NCBI GenBank assembly: GCA_964602275.1
Contig: CAZRQF010000027.1
Coordinates: 1-14,108, forward strand
Source: RGIG6291 sp964602275
GTDB taxonomy: Bacteria > Bacillota > Clostridia > TANB77 > UBA1234
Reading direction: 5' to 3'
DNA length: 14,108 bases
The stretch's first letter is position 1, and every line of letters starts with the position of its first letter. The position numbers and the translations under genes are program-made. Of the stretch, positions 1-6,417 are shown one piece after another. The notes beneath the pieces are model-generated. The model was not told the origin of the DNA. It ran no database searches and saw only the letters and a program-made list of their open reading frames with translations.

Positions 1-32
1 TCATTTTATACTTTCATATATGCAATTATTTT

Positions 33-275
33 TTAAGCAAATTTATCTTTTTTATTAATTCTTTTCTCCAATGTTGCAGCTGAAAGATTGGAAAACACCT
101 CTTCAATCTTTCCGTTTTTGTTAATTATGATTACAGTCTTTTTTAATTTATCTTCATCATTAAATCTAAATGTGAAATTTCTATTTTCTTTATTTTTAGC
201 TAACTCTGATAAATCAAAAATACCAACTATATCACTTATAGAAATTAACCTTTCATCTTCTATGTGTAAAAACAT
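33..275 (-). CDS. remB: RemB-like DUF370 regulatory protein
   Basis: This 80-residue protein resembles the DUF370 (RemA/RemB) family of small regulators. The visible family signatures are the N-terminal MFLHI start, an IVGIFD block at about residues 16-21 that matches the IVGIFD of Bacillus RemB, and a C-terminal S-x-A-T-L-E-K-R-I stretch corresponding to the family's S-S-T-L-K-K-R. RemA, the better-studied paralogue, is a DNA-binding activator of matrix and osmoprotection genes in Bacillus; the role of RemB is poorly defined, so function here is inferred only from family membership. The gene follows recF by 27 bp on the same strand, the position remB occupies before gyrB in many Firmicutes. 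A GAGG ribosome binding site precedes the ATG. The 32 bases beyond its stop show no supported gene, although gyrB would be the usual next neighbour. Confidence 0.82.
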   Translation of the reverse strand: MFLHIEDERLISISDIVGIFDLSELAKNKENRNFTFRFNDEDKLKKTVIIINKNGKIEEVFSNLSAATLEKRINKKDKFA

Positions 276-302
276 ATATTCCTCACTTTACAATTATACA
301 AA

Positions 303-1373
303 TTACACAATCTTACCATTATCTATATTATATAATTTTATATTTTTTGTCAAACAATCATATTTCAAAATTAAATTTATATCAGTACAAGTTATAAAAA
401 CTTGATACTTTTTTACACTATTAAAAATAGCTTGTATTCTACTTTCATCTAATTCAGAAGTAATATCATCTAGTAACAATATCGGGCTATCTCCTACTTC
501 ATCTTCTATTATCTGCATTTCTGCAATTTTTAATGCTAACACCGCCGTTCTATGTTGCCCTTGCGAACCATACAAGTTTAAACTTTTATCATTTATTAAT
601 ATTTCAAAATCTTCTCTTTGCGGTCCTTCTCTTGTGTAACCTCTTAATAAATCCAAATTTAAGTTTTGGTCTAGCACATTTAAAAATTGTTCTTTTGATT
701 TAAAATTAGAAATATATCTTATCTCAATTTTTTCTTTATTACTTGTAAGAGTCGGATGAATTGTTTCTAATTTTTCTTGAATTTTGTCTATATATTCTTT
801 TCTATATCTATTAATAATACTTGCTTTTTCAGCTAATTGCTCATTCCAAATATCAAGTGTTTCTAATTGTTTAGATTTTAGCAAATTGTTTCTTTGTTCT
901 AATATCTTATTAAATTCGCTAAGTTCATGCAAATATTTAGGTTTCAACTGACTTATTAATATATCTAAAAACTTTCTTCTTAAGCTTGGACCTTGCTTTA
1001 AAATTATAATATCATCTGGCGAAAATATTACAATATTAATATTTCCAACAAGCTCACTATTTTTTGAAATTTTTATACCATTTAATTTTATTGCTTTCTT
1101 TTCTTTTTTATTTAAATTTATTTCTAAGTGATTCGACCTATTATTTTTTTCATAATTAATATCTATCTTAGAATTATTATCATTAAAATTAATTAATTCG
1201 CCCTCTTTATTAGTTCTAAAAGACCTTCCAAAAGCACTAAAATACATTGCTTCTAATATATTAGTTTTTCCTTGTGCATTATTTCCAAAAAACACATTAA
1301 CATTTTCATTAAATTCAATCTTTTGCTTTTTATAATTTCTAAAATTTTCTAGATAAACTTCTTTTATAAACAT
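303..1373 (-). CDS. recF: DNA replication and repair protein RecF
   Basis: RecF is an SMC-like ATPase that acts with RecO and RecR to load RecA at single-strand gaps and stalled forks. The 356-residue length is close to the family norm. The order of motifs is typical: an N-terminal YLENFRNY element, Walker A GNNAQGKT at residues 30-37, an ABC-type signature around SQGQ at 270-273, and Walker B PILLLDD at 297-303 followed by ITSELD, the RecF form of the D-loop region. An AAGGAG ribosome binding site sits a few bases before the ATG. The gene starts 40 bp after the dnaN stop, so it is probably cotranscribed with dnaA and dnaN. No S4-domain gene lies between dnaN and recF, unlike in Bacillus. Identification is secure. 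Confidence 0.97.
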   Translation of the reverse strand: MFIKEVYLENFRNYKKQKIEFNENVNVFFGNNAQGKTNILEAMYFSAFGRSFRTNKEGELINFNDNNSKIDINYEKNNRSNHLEINLNKKEKKAIKLNGIKISKNSELVGNINIVIFSPDDIIILKQGPSLRRKFLDILISQLKPKYLHELSEFNKILEQRNNLLKSKQLETLDIWNEQLAEKASIINRYRKEYIDKIQEKLETIHPTLTSNKEKIEIRYISNFKSKEQFLNVLDQNLNLDLLRGYTREGPQREDFEILINDKSLNLYGSQGQHRTAVLALKIAEMQIIEDEVGDSPILLLDDITSELDESRIQAIFNSVKKYQVFITCTDINLILKYDCLTKNIKLYNIDNGKIV

Positions 1374-1413
1374 ATTCTAGAAACTCCTTTGTACTTTCCT
1401 AACATTTTATTAA

Positions 1414-2532
1414 CTACTCTTTAAGTCTAACTGGAAGAACCATATATGTATATTTATCTTCCATTGTACTTTTTATAATACATGGCGAAATGTTGCTACC
1501 AAAATCCATATAAACTTCTTCATCTTCAATAGCTTTTAATGCATCTAACATATATTTAGGATTAAAACCTATTTCTAACTCCTTACCTGTCGTTTCTACA
1601 AGCACTTCTTCTTTAGCATCACCAATTTGAGATGTACAAGAAACTATAATGTTTCCTAAATTTACAAACATCTTAATAGGATACTTCTTCTCTTTTTCAC
1701 CTGAAGAAATAGAAAAAATAGCAGCTCTCTCTATTGCATTTTGTAAATTTGTCTTATTTACTTTAATTCTTGTTTCTTTATCCTTTGGTATTACATTATT
1801 ATAATTTAAAAACTCACCTTCTAAAAGTCTAGTAACAACTTTACAATTATGAAGCTCAAATAAAGCTTGATTTTTAGCAATTCCTATTTTTATCATTTCT
1901 TCTTCATCTAGTAAGTTTTTAGAAACTTCATTTAAATATTTTCCAGGAACTATTGCAGAAAAATCATCACTATCTGTAAATACAGGTGTTTTTCTTAAAG
2001 CTAATCTAAAACCATCAACTGCAACTAAATATAATTTTGATTCTTTTACTTCTAATAATGCTCCTGTGAATATAGGTCTATTTTCTTCAACGCTAACAGC
2101 AAATGCTGTTTTCTTTATCATTTCTTTTAACACTTTTTGTGGTAATTGGATAGTCTTTTCAACATTTATTGTTGGTAATGTTGGAAACTCATCTGCATTC
2201 ATAGTAGAAAGTTTATAAGTTGAACCTTCACATTCTATAACCAATAAATTTTTATCATTTATATAAATAGTAATATCTGCATTAGGAAGTTTTCTTATAA
2301 TATCACCAAACATTTTACAATCAATAACAACTTTTCCTTCTTCGATAATGTCACTTTCTTCTAATGTATATTCCATTCCTATTTCTGAATCGTTAGTAGT
2401 TAATAAAATATTATCTTTTCTAACTGTAATTAATATTCCATCTAGTATAGGAGTGGTCGTTCTCCCTACGGAAGTACGGCTTACATTGTTTAGACCTATT
2501 AATAATTTTTCTTTTTCACAAATAAATTTCAT
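1414..2532 (-). CDS. dnaN: DNA polymerase III sliding clamp (beta subunit)
   Basis: The beta clamp is a ring-shaped homodimer that encircles DNA and tethers the replicative polymerase and other clamp-binding partners. I choose the ATG at 2530-2532, giving 372 residues beginning MKF, as in Bacillus DnaN. An in-frame ATG five codons upstream (2545-2547) overlaps the ribosome binding site GGAGG (2541-2545) and is unlikely to be used; from the chosen start the spacing to GGAGG is 8 bases. Family landmarks include RTTTPIL near residue 24, a central segment with FAVS, RPIFTG and LALRK, the segment FNPKYMLDALKA near the C-terminus, and the terminal LPVR motif. The three repeated clamp domains are full length. 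It lies downstream of dnaA and the putative unwinding element, with recF following closely. Confidence 0.97.
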   Translation of the reverse strand: MKFICEKEKLLIGLNNVSRTSVGRTTTPILDGILITVRKDNILLTTNDSEIGMEYTLEESDIIEEGKVVIDCKMFGDIIRKLPNADITIYINDKNLLVIECEGSTYKLSTMNADEFPTLPTINVEKTIQLPQKVLKEMIKKTAFAVSVEENRPIFTGALLEVKESKLYLVAVDGFRLALRKTPVFTDSDDFSAIVPGKYLNEVSKNLLDEEEMIKIGIAKNQALFELHNCKVVTRLLEGEFLNYNNVIPKDKETRIKVNKTNLQNAIERAAIFSISSGEKEKKYPIKMFVNLGNIIVSCTSQIGDAKEEVLVETTGKELEIGFNPKYMLDALKAIEDEEVYMDFGSNISPCIIKSTMEDKYTYMVLPVRLKE

Positions 2533-2571
2533 TTTTAAAACCTCCATTTTTTACATTTAAGTAAATATATT

Positions 2572-2602
2572 TAATAGTAATAATAATAAGTGATGTTAGT
2601 AG
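2572..2602 (-). promoter_or_regulatory. DnaA-trio-like element in the unwinding region
   Basis: On the plus strand the sequence is six triplets TAA-TAG-TAA-TAA-TAA-TAA (2572-2589), a 7-base break, then TAG-TAG (2597-2602), directly abutting the perfect DnaA box TGTGGATAA. Read on the other strand this is TTATCCACA followed by CTA/TTA triplets. DnaA-trios, described in Bacillus, are 3'-[G/A]A[T/A]-5' triplets next to a DnaA box that guide a DnaA filament onto single-stranded DNA. The match in composition, spacing phase and position supports that role. The 7-base interruption and the lack of a GC-rich spacer differ from the Bacillus arrangement. Confidence 0.65.
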
Positions 2603-2611
2603 TGTGGATAA
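2603..2611 (-). promoter_or_regulatory. DnaA box, perfect consensus
   Basis: TGTGGATAA is the exact reverse complement of the consensus TTATCCACA. It borders the triplet track and is the likely anchor for DnaA filament growth. A weaker two-mismatch relative (TTATCTAAA) follows at 2613-2621. Confidence 0.85.
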
Positions 2612-2672
2612 GTTATCTAAACCTTAGCATGCGTAGGAAAAAATGTGTTAACAATTTGTTAGTGTGAAACAA

Positions 2673-2684
2673 AAGTTACTAACA
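2673..2684 (+). repeat. Origin repeat AAGTTACTAACA, copy 1
   Basis: One of three identical 12-base copies, all in the non-coding halves of the origin on both sides of dnaA. The core GTTA-C-TAAC is a short palindrome. Function unknown. Confidence 0.6.
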
Positions 2685-2734
2685 GTTTTAACATTTTTTT
2701 TTGGAAATCTTTTTAATAACATGTTATTTACACT

Positions 2735-2743
2735 TTATCAACA
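2735..2743 (+). promoter_or_regulatory. DnaA box, one mismatch
   Basis: TTATCAACA differs from the consensus TTATCCACA at one position and lies in the dnaA-dnaN gap between the perfect boxes. Confidence 0.6.
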
Positions 2744-2749
2744 CCTGAA

Positions 2750-2758
2750 TGTGAATAA
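2750..2758 (-). promoter_or_regulatory. DnaA box, one mismatch
   Basis: TGTGAATAA is the reverse complement of TTATTCACA, one mismatch from the consensus. It is 6 bases from the box at 2735-2743 and in the opposite orientation. Confidence 0.55.
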
Positions 2759-2822
2759 CCAACGCAAGGCTTCCGTAAGTAAAGATAACTTTTTTTGCAA
2801 CCAAATTTTTATTATGTAAAGA

Positions 2823-4151
2823 TTAAGAATTTCCAACACTTTTATTTAAAATCATTTTTCTAATGTTATCCACAATTATTTTAGTGTTAGGATTTAATTT
2901 CATTTCTTCTTCCACTTTTTTTATTGCATATATAACTGTCGAATGATCTTTGCCACCAAATTCTTTTCCAATATCTTTTAAAGAAAGACCTGTTAATTGT
3001 TTTGATAAATACATAGCAATTTGTCTTGGAAAAGCAATATCGCTTGTCTTTCTTTGAATTTTAAAATCGTTCTGATCAAGATTATAGTAATTTGCAACAG
3101 CATATTGTACATAGTCAACAGTAATAATCTTATCATTAGACCTTTGCAAATCCCCTATTGCCTTTTCTGCAAGTGCCATCGTTATTTCACTATTTGTAAG
3201 AGATGCCATTGCAACTATCTTATTAAAGATACCTTCTAGCTCCCTGATGTTAGATTCTACTTTTAAAGCAATTGTTGATAAAATCTCATCATCTATCATA
3301 ATATTTTCAAGTTGACTCTTCTTTCTAAGAATAGCACATCTAGTTTCGTAATCGGGTTTACCAATATCTGCAACAAGTCCCCATTCAAATCTTGATTGCA
3401 ACCTTTCCTCTAAAGGATGAATATCCTTTGGTGGTTTATCACTTGAGATTACCATTTGCTTTCCATTTTCATATAAAGAATTAAATGTATGGAAAAACTC
3501 TTCCTGGCAACGCTCTTTTCCAATAAAGAATTGAATATCATCTATTAATAATAAATCAATATTTCTATATTTATTTCTAAAATCTTCAGTAGTATTATTT
3601 TGAATAGCATTAATTAATTCATTTGTAAATTTTTCAGAAGTTATGTAAAGCACTTTTGCATCTGAACTTTGCGATAATACAAAATTACCAATTGCGTGCA
3701 TTAAGTGAGTTTTACCAAGCCCCACTCCACCATATAAAAATAATGGATTATAAGCTTTTCCCAAACTTTCTGCTGCAGCAAGTGCCGCTGCATGGGCAAA
3801 TCTATTGTTTTCTCCTATTACAAATGTGTCGAAAGTATATTTTGGATTTAATGGGTTATTTAAATTTTGTATAATCTTTTGTTCTCTTTTTTCTTGTACA
3901 GAATCATTTTCAAGCACAATATTTATATTGTACTCTTTGTTTGTAATATGCCTAAAACCTGCTTTGATAAGTTCTTTATATCTGGCATCAACAGTATTTT
4001 TTTGAAATGGCGATGTTGCTTTTAAGTAAACTGTGGTGTCATCCATAGAAATTGGTTCTAAAGTTTTTATCCATGTGTCAAAACTTATCCCAATCATCTC
4101 AGGCTGTATAATGTCTAGAACCCTAGACCAAAATTCATTTAACATTTGCAT
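2823..4151 (-). CDS. dnaA: Chromosomal replication initiator DnaA
   Basis: DnaA binds 9-base boxes at oriC, assembles into an ATP-dependent filament and melts the origin. At 442 residues it is of normal length. Domain I covers about residues 1-80 and is joined by a short, charged domain II to the AAA+ domain III, which has Walker A GGVGLGKT at 141-148 and Walker B LLIDD at 201-205. The C-terminal domain IV carries the DNA-binding signature GGKDHSTVIYAIKKV beginning at 399, including the DHST motif. The ATG at 4149-4151 is preceded by TAGGAGG with 5-base spacing; a second in-frame ATG two codons later is possible but less well spaced. A promoter about 310 bases upstream and DnaA boxes in the leader suggest autoregulation. 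A perfect DnaA box lies inside its own 3' coding end. Confidence 0.98.
   Translation of the reverse strand: MQMLNEFWSRVLDIIQPEMIGISFDTWIKTLEPISMDDTTVYLKATSPFQKNTVDARYKELIKAGFRHITNKEYNINIVLENDSVQEKREQKIIQNLNNPLNPKYTFDTFVIGENNRFAHAAALAAAESLGKAYNPLFLYGGVGLGKTHLMHAIGNFVLSQSSDAKVLYITSEKFTNELINAIQNNTTEDFRNKYRNIDLLLIDDIQFFIGKERCQEEFFHTFNSLYENGKQMVISSDKPPKDIHPLEERLQSRFEWGLVADIGKPDYETRCAILRKKSQLENIMIDDEILSTIALKVESNIRELEGIFNKIVAMASLTNSEITMALAEKAIGDLQRSNDKIITVDYVQYAVANYYNLDQNDFKIQRKTSDIAFPRQIAMYLSKQLTGLSLKDIGKEFGGKDHSTVIYAIKKVEEEMKLNPNTKIIVDNIRKMILNKSVGNS
2866..2874 (+). promoter_or_regulatory. DnaA box, perfect consensus, inside dnaA
   Basis: TTATCCACA lies within the last 20 codons of dnaA, encoding part of a V-D-N stretch near the C-terminus. 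It extends the box array of the downstream half of oriC into the gene. Confidence 0.65.
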
Positions 4152-4175
4152 GTCATCCTCCTAAATAAATTTACA

Positions 4176-4187
4176 AAGTTACTAACA
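4176..4187 (+). repeat. Origin repeat AAGTTACTAACA, copy 2
   Basis: Identical to the copies at 2673 and 4448. It sits between the dnaA ribosome binding site and the DnaA box cluster. Confidence 0.6.
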
Positions 4188-4189
4188 TT

Positions 4190-4221
4190 TTTTCCACAAA
4201 TGTTGATAAAAATGTGGAAAA
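4190..4221. promoter_or_regulatory. Cluster of three DnaA boxes upstream of dnaA
   Basis: TTTTCCACA (4190-4198, plus), TGTTGATAA (4201-4209, minus) and TGTGGAAAA (4213-4221, minus) each differ from the consensus box at one position. They are separated by only 2 and 3 bases. The cluster lies in the dnaA leader, about 40-70 bases upstream of the start codon, where it could serve both origin assembly and repression of dnaA by its own product. Confidence 0.75.
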
Positions 4222-4447
4222 CTTTTTTACGAACTGCGAAAGTGCCTATTTCCTCAACATTTTACGACAAAAGATTACTAAAATTCTAAAAGTATTGAAA
4301 TTAATATACTTTCATGTAAAAAGTAAGCTTTCTCAAAGTTTTTTATGCGAACAAGAATTCTAAAACGCTTTAAAATATTATGTCTATTTCACATAAGAAA
4401 AATTATGTATTTAAAGTTTGAAATAGTATATTTTTAGGCATGTTCAT

Positions 4448-4459
4448 AAGTTACTAACA
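4448..4459 (+). repeat. Origin repeat AAGTTACTAACA, copy 3
   Basis: Identical 12-mer. It overlaps the last base of the predicted dnaA -10 box and covers the expected transcription start, a position suited to an operator. Confidence 0.6.
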
Positions 4460-4487
4460 TTATATATTTATCTAAAAATAATTGCAA
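4459..4487 (-). promoter_or_regulatory. Predicted dnaA promoter
   Basis: On the minus strand TTGCAA (4487-4482) is followed after 17 bases by a perfect TATAAT (4464-4459). Transcription would begin near 4452, giving a leader of about 300 nt that includes the three-box DnaA cluster. No better promoter was seen closer to dnaA. Confidence 0.6.
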
Positions 4488-4609
4488 TATTAAATGAATT
4501 TTTTTTGAAAATCTTACTTCCGTAAATAGAAAAGGAAAATCAGACAGATTTACATAATATTTAAAAATAAATTTTTAAACAAAAGGAGTGCAATAACTAT
4601 AAAATATAG

Positions 4610-4639
4610 TTGACAAAATTATAAAAATGGATGTATAAT
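4610..4639 (+). promoter_or_regulatory. Predicted rpmH promoter
   Basis: A perfect TTGACA (4610-4615) and a perfect TATAAT (4634-4639) are separated by 18 bases, a strong sigma-A-type promoter. Transcription would start near 4646, about 80 bases before rpmH. Confidence 0.85.
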
Positions 4640-4725
4640 ACTAACGCTGTTATGTGAAAATAACATATTTATTTTTGTTTATAAAATAAAATATATATAA
4701 GACAATTGCATAGGAGGTGCTAGTT

Positions 4726-4863
4726 ATGAAAAAATGTACATTTCAACCAAAAAACAAACAAGAAAAAAGAGAACATGGATTTAGAAAAAGAATGAGTACA
4801 GCAAATGGTAGAAAAGTTTTAAAGAGAAGAAAACTTAAAGGTAGGGAAAAACTTTCTGCATAA
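4726..4863 (+). CDS. rpmH: 50S ribosomal protein L34
   Basis: L34 is a small basic protein of the large ribosomal subunit. The 45-codon frame begins MKKCTFQPKN and contains HGFRKRMST and NGRKVLKRR before ending in LSA, which follows the near-invariant L34 pattern. It is one residue longer than the usual 44 because of an inserted residue near the N-terminus (MKKCTFQP against MKRTFQP). TAGGAGG ends 8 bases before the ATG. It lies divergently from dnaA and immediately upstream of rnpA, the standard bacterial arrangement. A terminator hairpin follows, so rpmH is expected to be expressed much more strongly than the downstream genes, which would depend on read-through. Confidence 0.97.
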   Translation: MKKCTFQPKNKQEKREHGFRKRMSTANGRKVLKRRKLKGREKLSA

Positions 4864-4883
4864 TTAAATTCATAGTAGAAGAG

Positions 4884-4906
4884 AAGGACCGCAAAGGTCC
4901 TTTTTT
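4884..4906 (+). terminator. Intrinsic terminator/attenuator after rpmH
   Basis: AAGGACC (4884-4890) pairs with GGTCCTT (4896-4902) across a 5-base loop, and the run of six T begins inside the 3' arm. No clear promoter lies between it and rnpA, so it probably acts as a partial terminator. Confidence 0.85.
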
Positions 4907-4937
4907 GCTAAAAATATATAAATAAGAGGTTTTCTAT

Positions 4938-5282
4938 ATGAAAAAACGCACATTATCTTTGAAAAAAAGTAATGATTTTCAATATGTATTGCAAAAAGGC
5001 AAGTGGTATAACGGCAAATTAGTTAGTATATACATATTATCAAACAATAAAAACAAAAATTTTCTTGGCGTTGCCGTTGGCAAAAAAGCTGGAAAAGCTG
5101 TGAAGAGAAATAGAATAAAAAGAATTATAAGAGAAGCTTATCGAGCATATGAAGCCTCTATTACAGAGGGAAATACTATTGTTATAGTTTGGAAAACTAA
5201 AAATTTATATGAAAAATTAAATTTTAGTATTATAAAAGAAGATATTTTTAAATGTTTTTCAAAGGCGGGCATATTATTATGA
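4938..5282 (+). CDS. rnpA: Ribonuclease P protein component
   Basis: This is the protein subunit of RNase P, which helps the catalytic RNA (rnpB, not in this window) mature the 5' ends of tRNAs. The 114-residue length is typical. The RNA-binding RNR signature is clear, with VKRNRIKRIIRE at about residues 55-66. The preceding FLGVAVGKKAGKAV segment is the conserved strand leading into it. An AAGAGG ribosome binding site lies 8 bases before the ATG. The stop codon overlaps the yidD start by four bases (ATGA), implying translational coupling. Expression probably comes from the rpmH promoter by read-through of the hairpin at 4884-4906. Confidence 0.96.
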   Translation: MKKRTLSLKKSNDFQYVLQKGKWYNGKLVSIYILSNNKNKNFLGVAVGKKAGKAVKRNRIKRIIREAYRAYEASITEGNTIVIVWKTKNLYEKLNFSIIKEDIFKCFSKAGILL

Positions 5283-5497
5283 AGAAAATTGCTATTTTTC
5301 TAATAAGAATATATCAAAAGACATTATCGCCAATAATCGGCAACAATTGCAAATTTGTACCTTCGTGTTCGGAATACACAATACAAGCAATAGAAGAATA
5401 TGGAGTTTTAAAAGGTTCTTTAATGGGAATAAACAGAATTTGCAGGTGTAGTCCTTTAACTAGAGGTGGCTTTGATCCTGTGCCAAAAGGAAAATAA
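5279..5497 (+). CDS. yidD: Membrane protein insertion efficiency factor YidD
   Basis: YidD is a small membrane-associated protein thought to help YidC insert membrane proteins. I choose the ATG at 5279, which forms an ATGA overlap with the rnpA stop and gives 72 residues beginning MKKIAIFLIRIYQ. A frame extension starting nine codons earlier has no separate ribosome binding site and does not resemble the family. The family core is visible: TLSPIIG, then C-K-F-V-P-S-C-S-E-Y at about 24-33, GSLMG, and a C-terminal R-C-x-P-x-x-x-G-G-x-D-P-V-P block. The N-terminal 15 residues could form an amphipathic membrane anchor. It sits between rnpA and yidC as in most bacteria. Confidence 0.94.
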   Translation: MKKIAIFLIRIYQKTLSPIIGNNCKFVPSCSEYTIQAIEEYGVLKGSLMGINRICRCSPLTRGGFDPVPKGK

Positions 5498-5514
5498 AAG
5501 AGGAGGAAGAGCTA

Positions 5515-6405
5515 TTGTTTGAATTTATTGCTGAAATTTTTGGGTATTTACTATATTGGATATATAATATAGTTGGAAATTATGGTGTTGCTATTATTGT
5601 TTTTACAATACTTACAAAGTTAATATTGTTACCGCTTACGATAAAGCAACAAAAATCGTTAGAACAAAATCAGAAAATGCAGCCAATACTGCAAGAACTT
5701 CAACTTAAATATAAGAAAGAACAAGAAAAAATTCAAGAAAATTATAAAGATGACCAAGCAAAACTGCAAGAAAAGTTTACAGAAAGTCAGCAAAGAATGT
5801 CGATGGAATATCAAAAACTGATGAAAGAACATAAATTTAATCCTTTTTCAGGTTGCTTAATTTCTTTGCTTCAAATTCCTATACTTTTTGGATTATTATT
5901 TGCGGTAAGCAAACCACTTACAAATATTGTAAAAATGCCTGAAGACCAAATAAAATCAGAAATAATGCAGATTATGCCAGAAAATTACGAAGGCGATTAT
6001 GAGCAATATGTAAAAGAAAATAGATATGTAGAAATAGAAGTTATAAAGCAAAAAGGACTTTTAAAACTTGATTTTCTTGGAATAAACTTGGGCGATGTTG
6101 CATCGCAAAACAAAGGAAATGTGGTATTATATATATTGCCAATATTAACTGCATTATTTACATGGCTTTCAGTTTATGTTATAAATGGTACTAAGCCGAA
6201 AGAAAAACAAGTTGTAAAAGATGCAGAAGGAAATGAAATTGAAATGCCAAATATGCAAGTTATGAACTTAATGATGCCTTTAATGTCTGGATATATTGCA
6301 TATATTGTGCCACAAGGACTTGCTTTATATTGGTTTACAAGTAGTGCATTACAAATACTTATTCAAATATTTGTGAAAAAATGTGTTGCAAAACACGAAA
6401 ATTAG
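5515..6405 (+). CDS. yidC: Membrane protein insertase YidC/Oxa1 family
   Basis: YidC inserts and folds inner-membrane proteins, alone or with SecYEG. The start is a TTG with AGGAGG (5501-5506) 8 bases upstream; no alternative ATG is as well placed. The 296-residue protein lacks the large periplasmic domain of Gram-negative YidC and shows no lipoprotein signal peptide. Hydrophobic segments lie at about 8-42, 112-134, 203-224 and 250-288. The groove residue that is usually arginine appears to be lysine (K35 in TILTKLILLPL). The cytoplasmic loop between the first two segments (about 44-110) is highly charged, probably coiled coil, and about 20 residues longer than the usual form ending in K-E-H-x-x-N-P-x-x-G-C. 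The C-terminal tail is short. The stop overlaps the jag ribosome binding site. Confidence 0.95.
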   Translation: MFEFIAEIFGYLLYWIYNIVGNYGVAIIVFTILTKLILLPLTIKQQKSLEQNQKMQPILQELQLKYKKEQEKIQENYKDDQAKLQEKFTESQQRMSMEYQKLMKEHKFNPFSGCLISLLQIPILFGLLFAVSKPLTNIVKMPEDQIKSEIMQIMPENYEGDYEQYVKENRYVEIEVIKQKGLLKLDFLGINLGDVASQNKGNVVLYILPILTALFTWLSVYVINGTKPKEKQVVKDAEGNEIEMPNMQVMNLMMPLMSGYIAYIVPQGLALYWFTSSALQILIQIFVKKCVAKHEN

Positions 6406-6417
6406 GAGGAAAAATAA

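Larger units (their letters stand above)
2533..2822. other. oriC, unwinding half (dnaA-dnaN intergenic region)
   Basis: This 290-base gap has no gene. It has a perfect DnaA box (2603-2611) touching a TAG/TAA triplet track (2572-2602), then an AT-rich stretch up to the dnaN ribosome binding site. Single-mismatch DnaA boxes lie at 2735-2743 and 2750-2758. One copy of the 12-base repeat AAGTTACTAACA is at 2673-2684. In Bacillus the unwinding element of a bipartite origin lies between dnaA and dnaN with the same order of box and triplets, so I infer that initial melting happens here. The origin assignment rests on motif content and gene context and has not been tested. Confidence 0.8.
4152..4725. 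other. oriC, upstream half, and divergent dnaA/rpmH promoter region
   Basis: This 574-base region has no supportable gene. Nearest dnaA it holds three single-mismatch DnaA boxes packed into 4190-4221, and two copies of AAGTTACTAACA (4176-4187, 4448-4459). A minus-strand promoter (4459-4487) and a plus-strand promoter (4610-4639) face away from each other. A 7-base inverted repeat AAAGTAT/ATACTTT lies at 4289-4312, and a 9-base CTTCCGTAA shared with the dnaA-dnaN gap is at 4517-4525. Between about 4225 and 4440 I see AT-rich sequence with no clear element. The rpmH-dnaA gap is the upstream half of bipartite origins in Bacillus. Confidence 0.75.

Noticed and set aside
1..32. Possible start of gyrB at the ATG reading leftward from position 4
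   Set aside because: The position fits the expected gene order, but no ribosome binding site is visible and no coding sequence is available to test it.
2656..2671. parS-like half site ending in TGTGAAACA in the origin
   Set aside because: Only 11 of 16 positions match parS, and the left half is degenerate. The four exact copies elsewhere set a much higher standard.
4262..4271. Spo0A-box-like sequence TTTGTCGTAA (minus strand) upstream of dnaA
   Set aside because: It has one mismatch in the core TGTCGAA, there is a single copy, and nothing else in the window shows that the organism sporulates. Spo0A sites do occur at origins of spore formers, so it is noted but not called.
4581..4602. AAAGGAG followed by GTG upstream of the rpmH promoter, a possible small gene
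   Set aside because: The frame reaches a stop after two codons.
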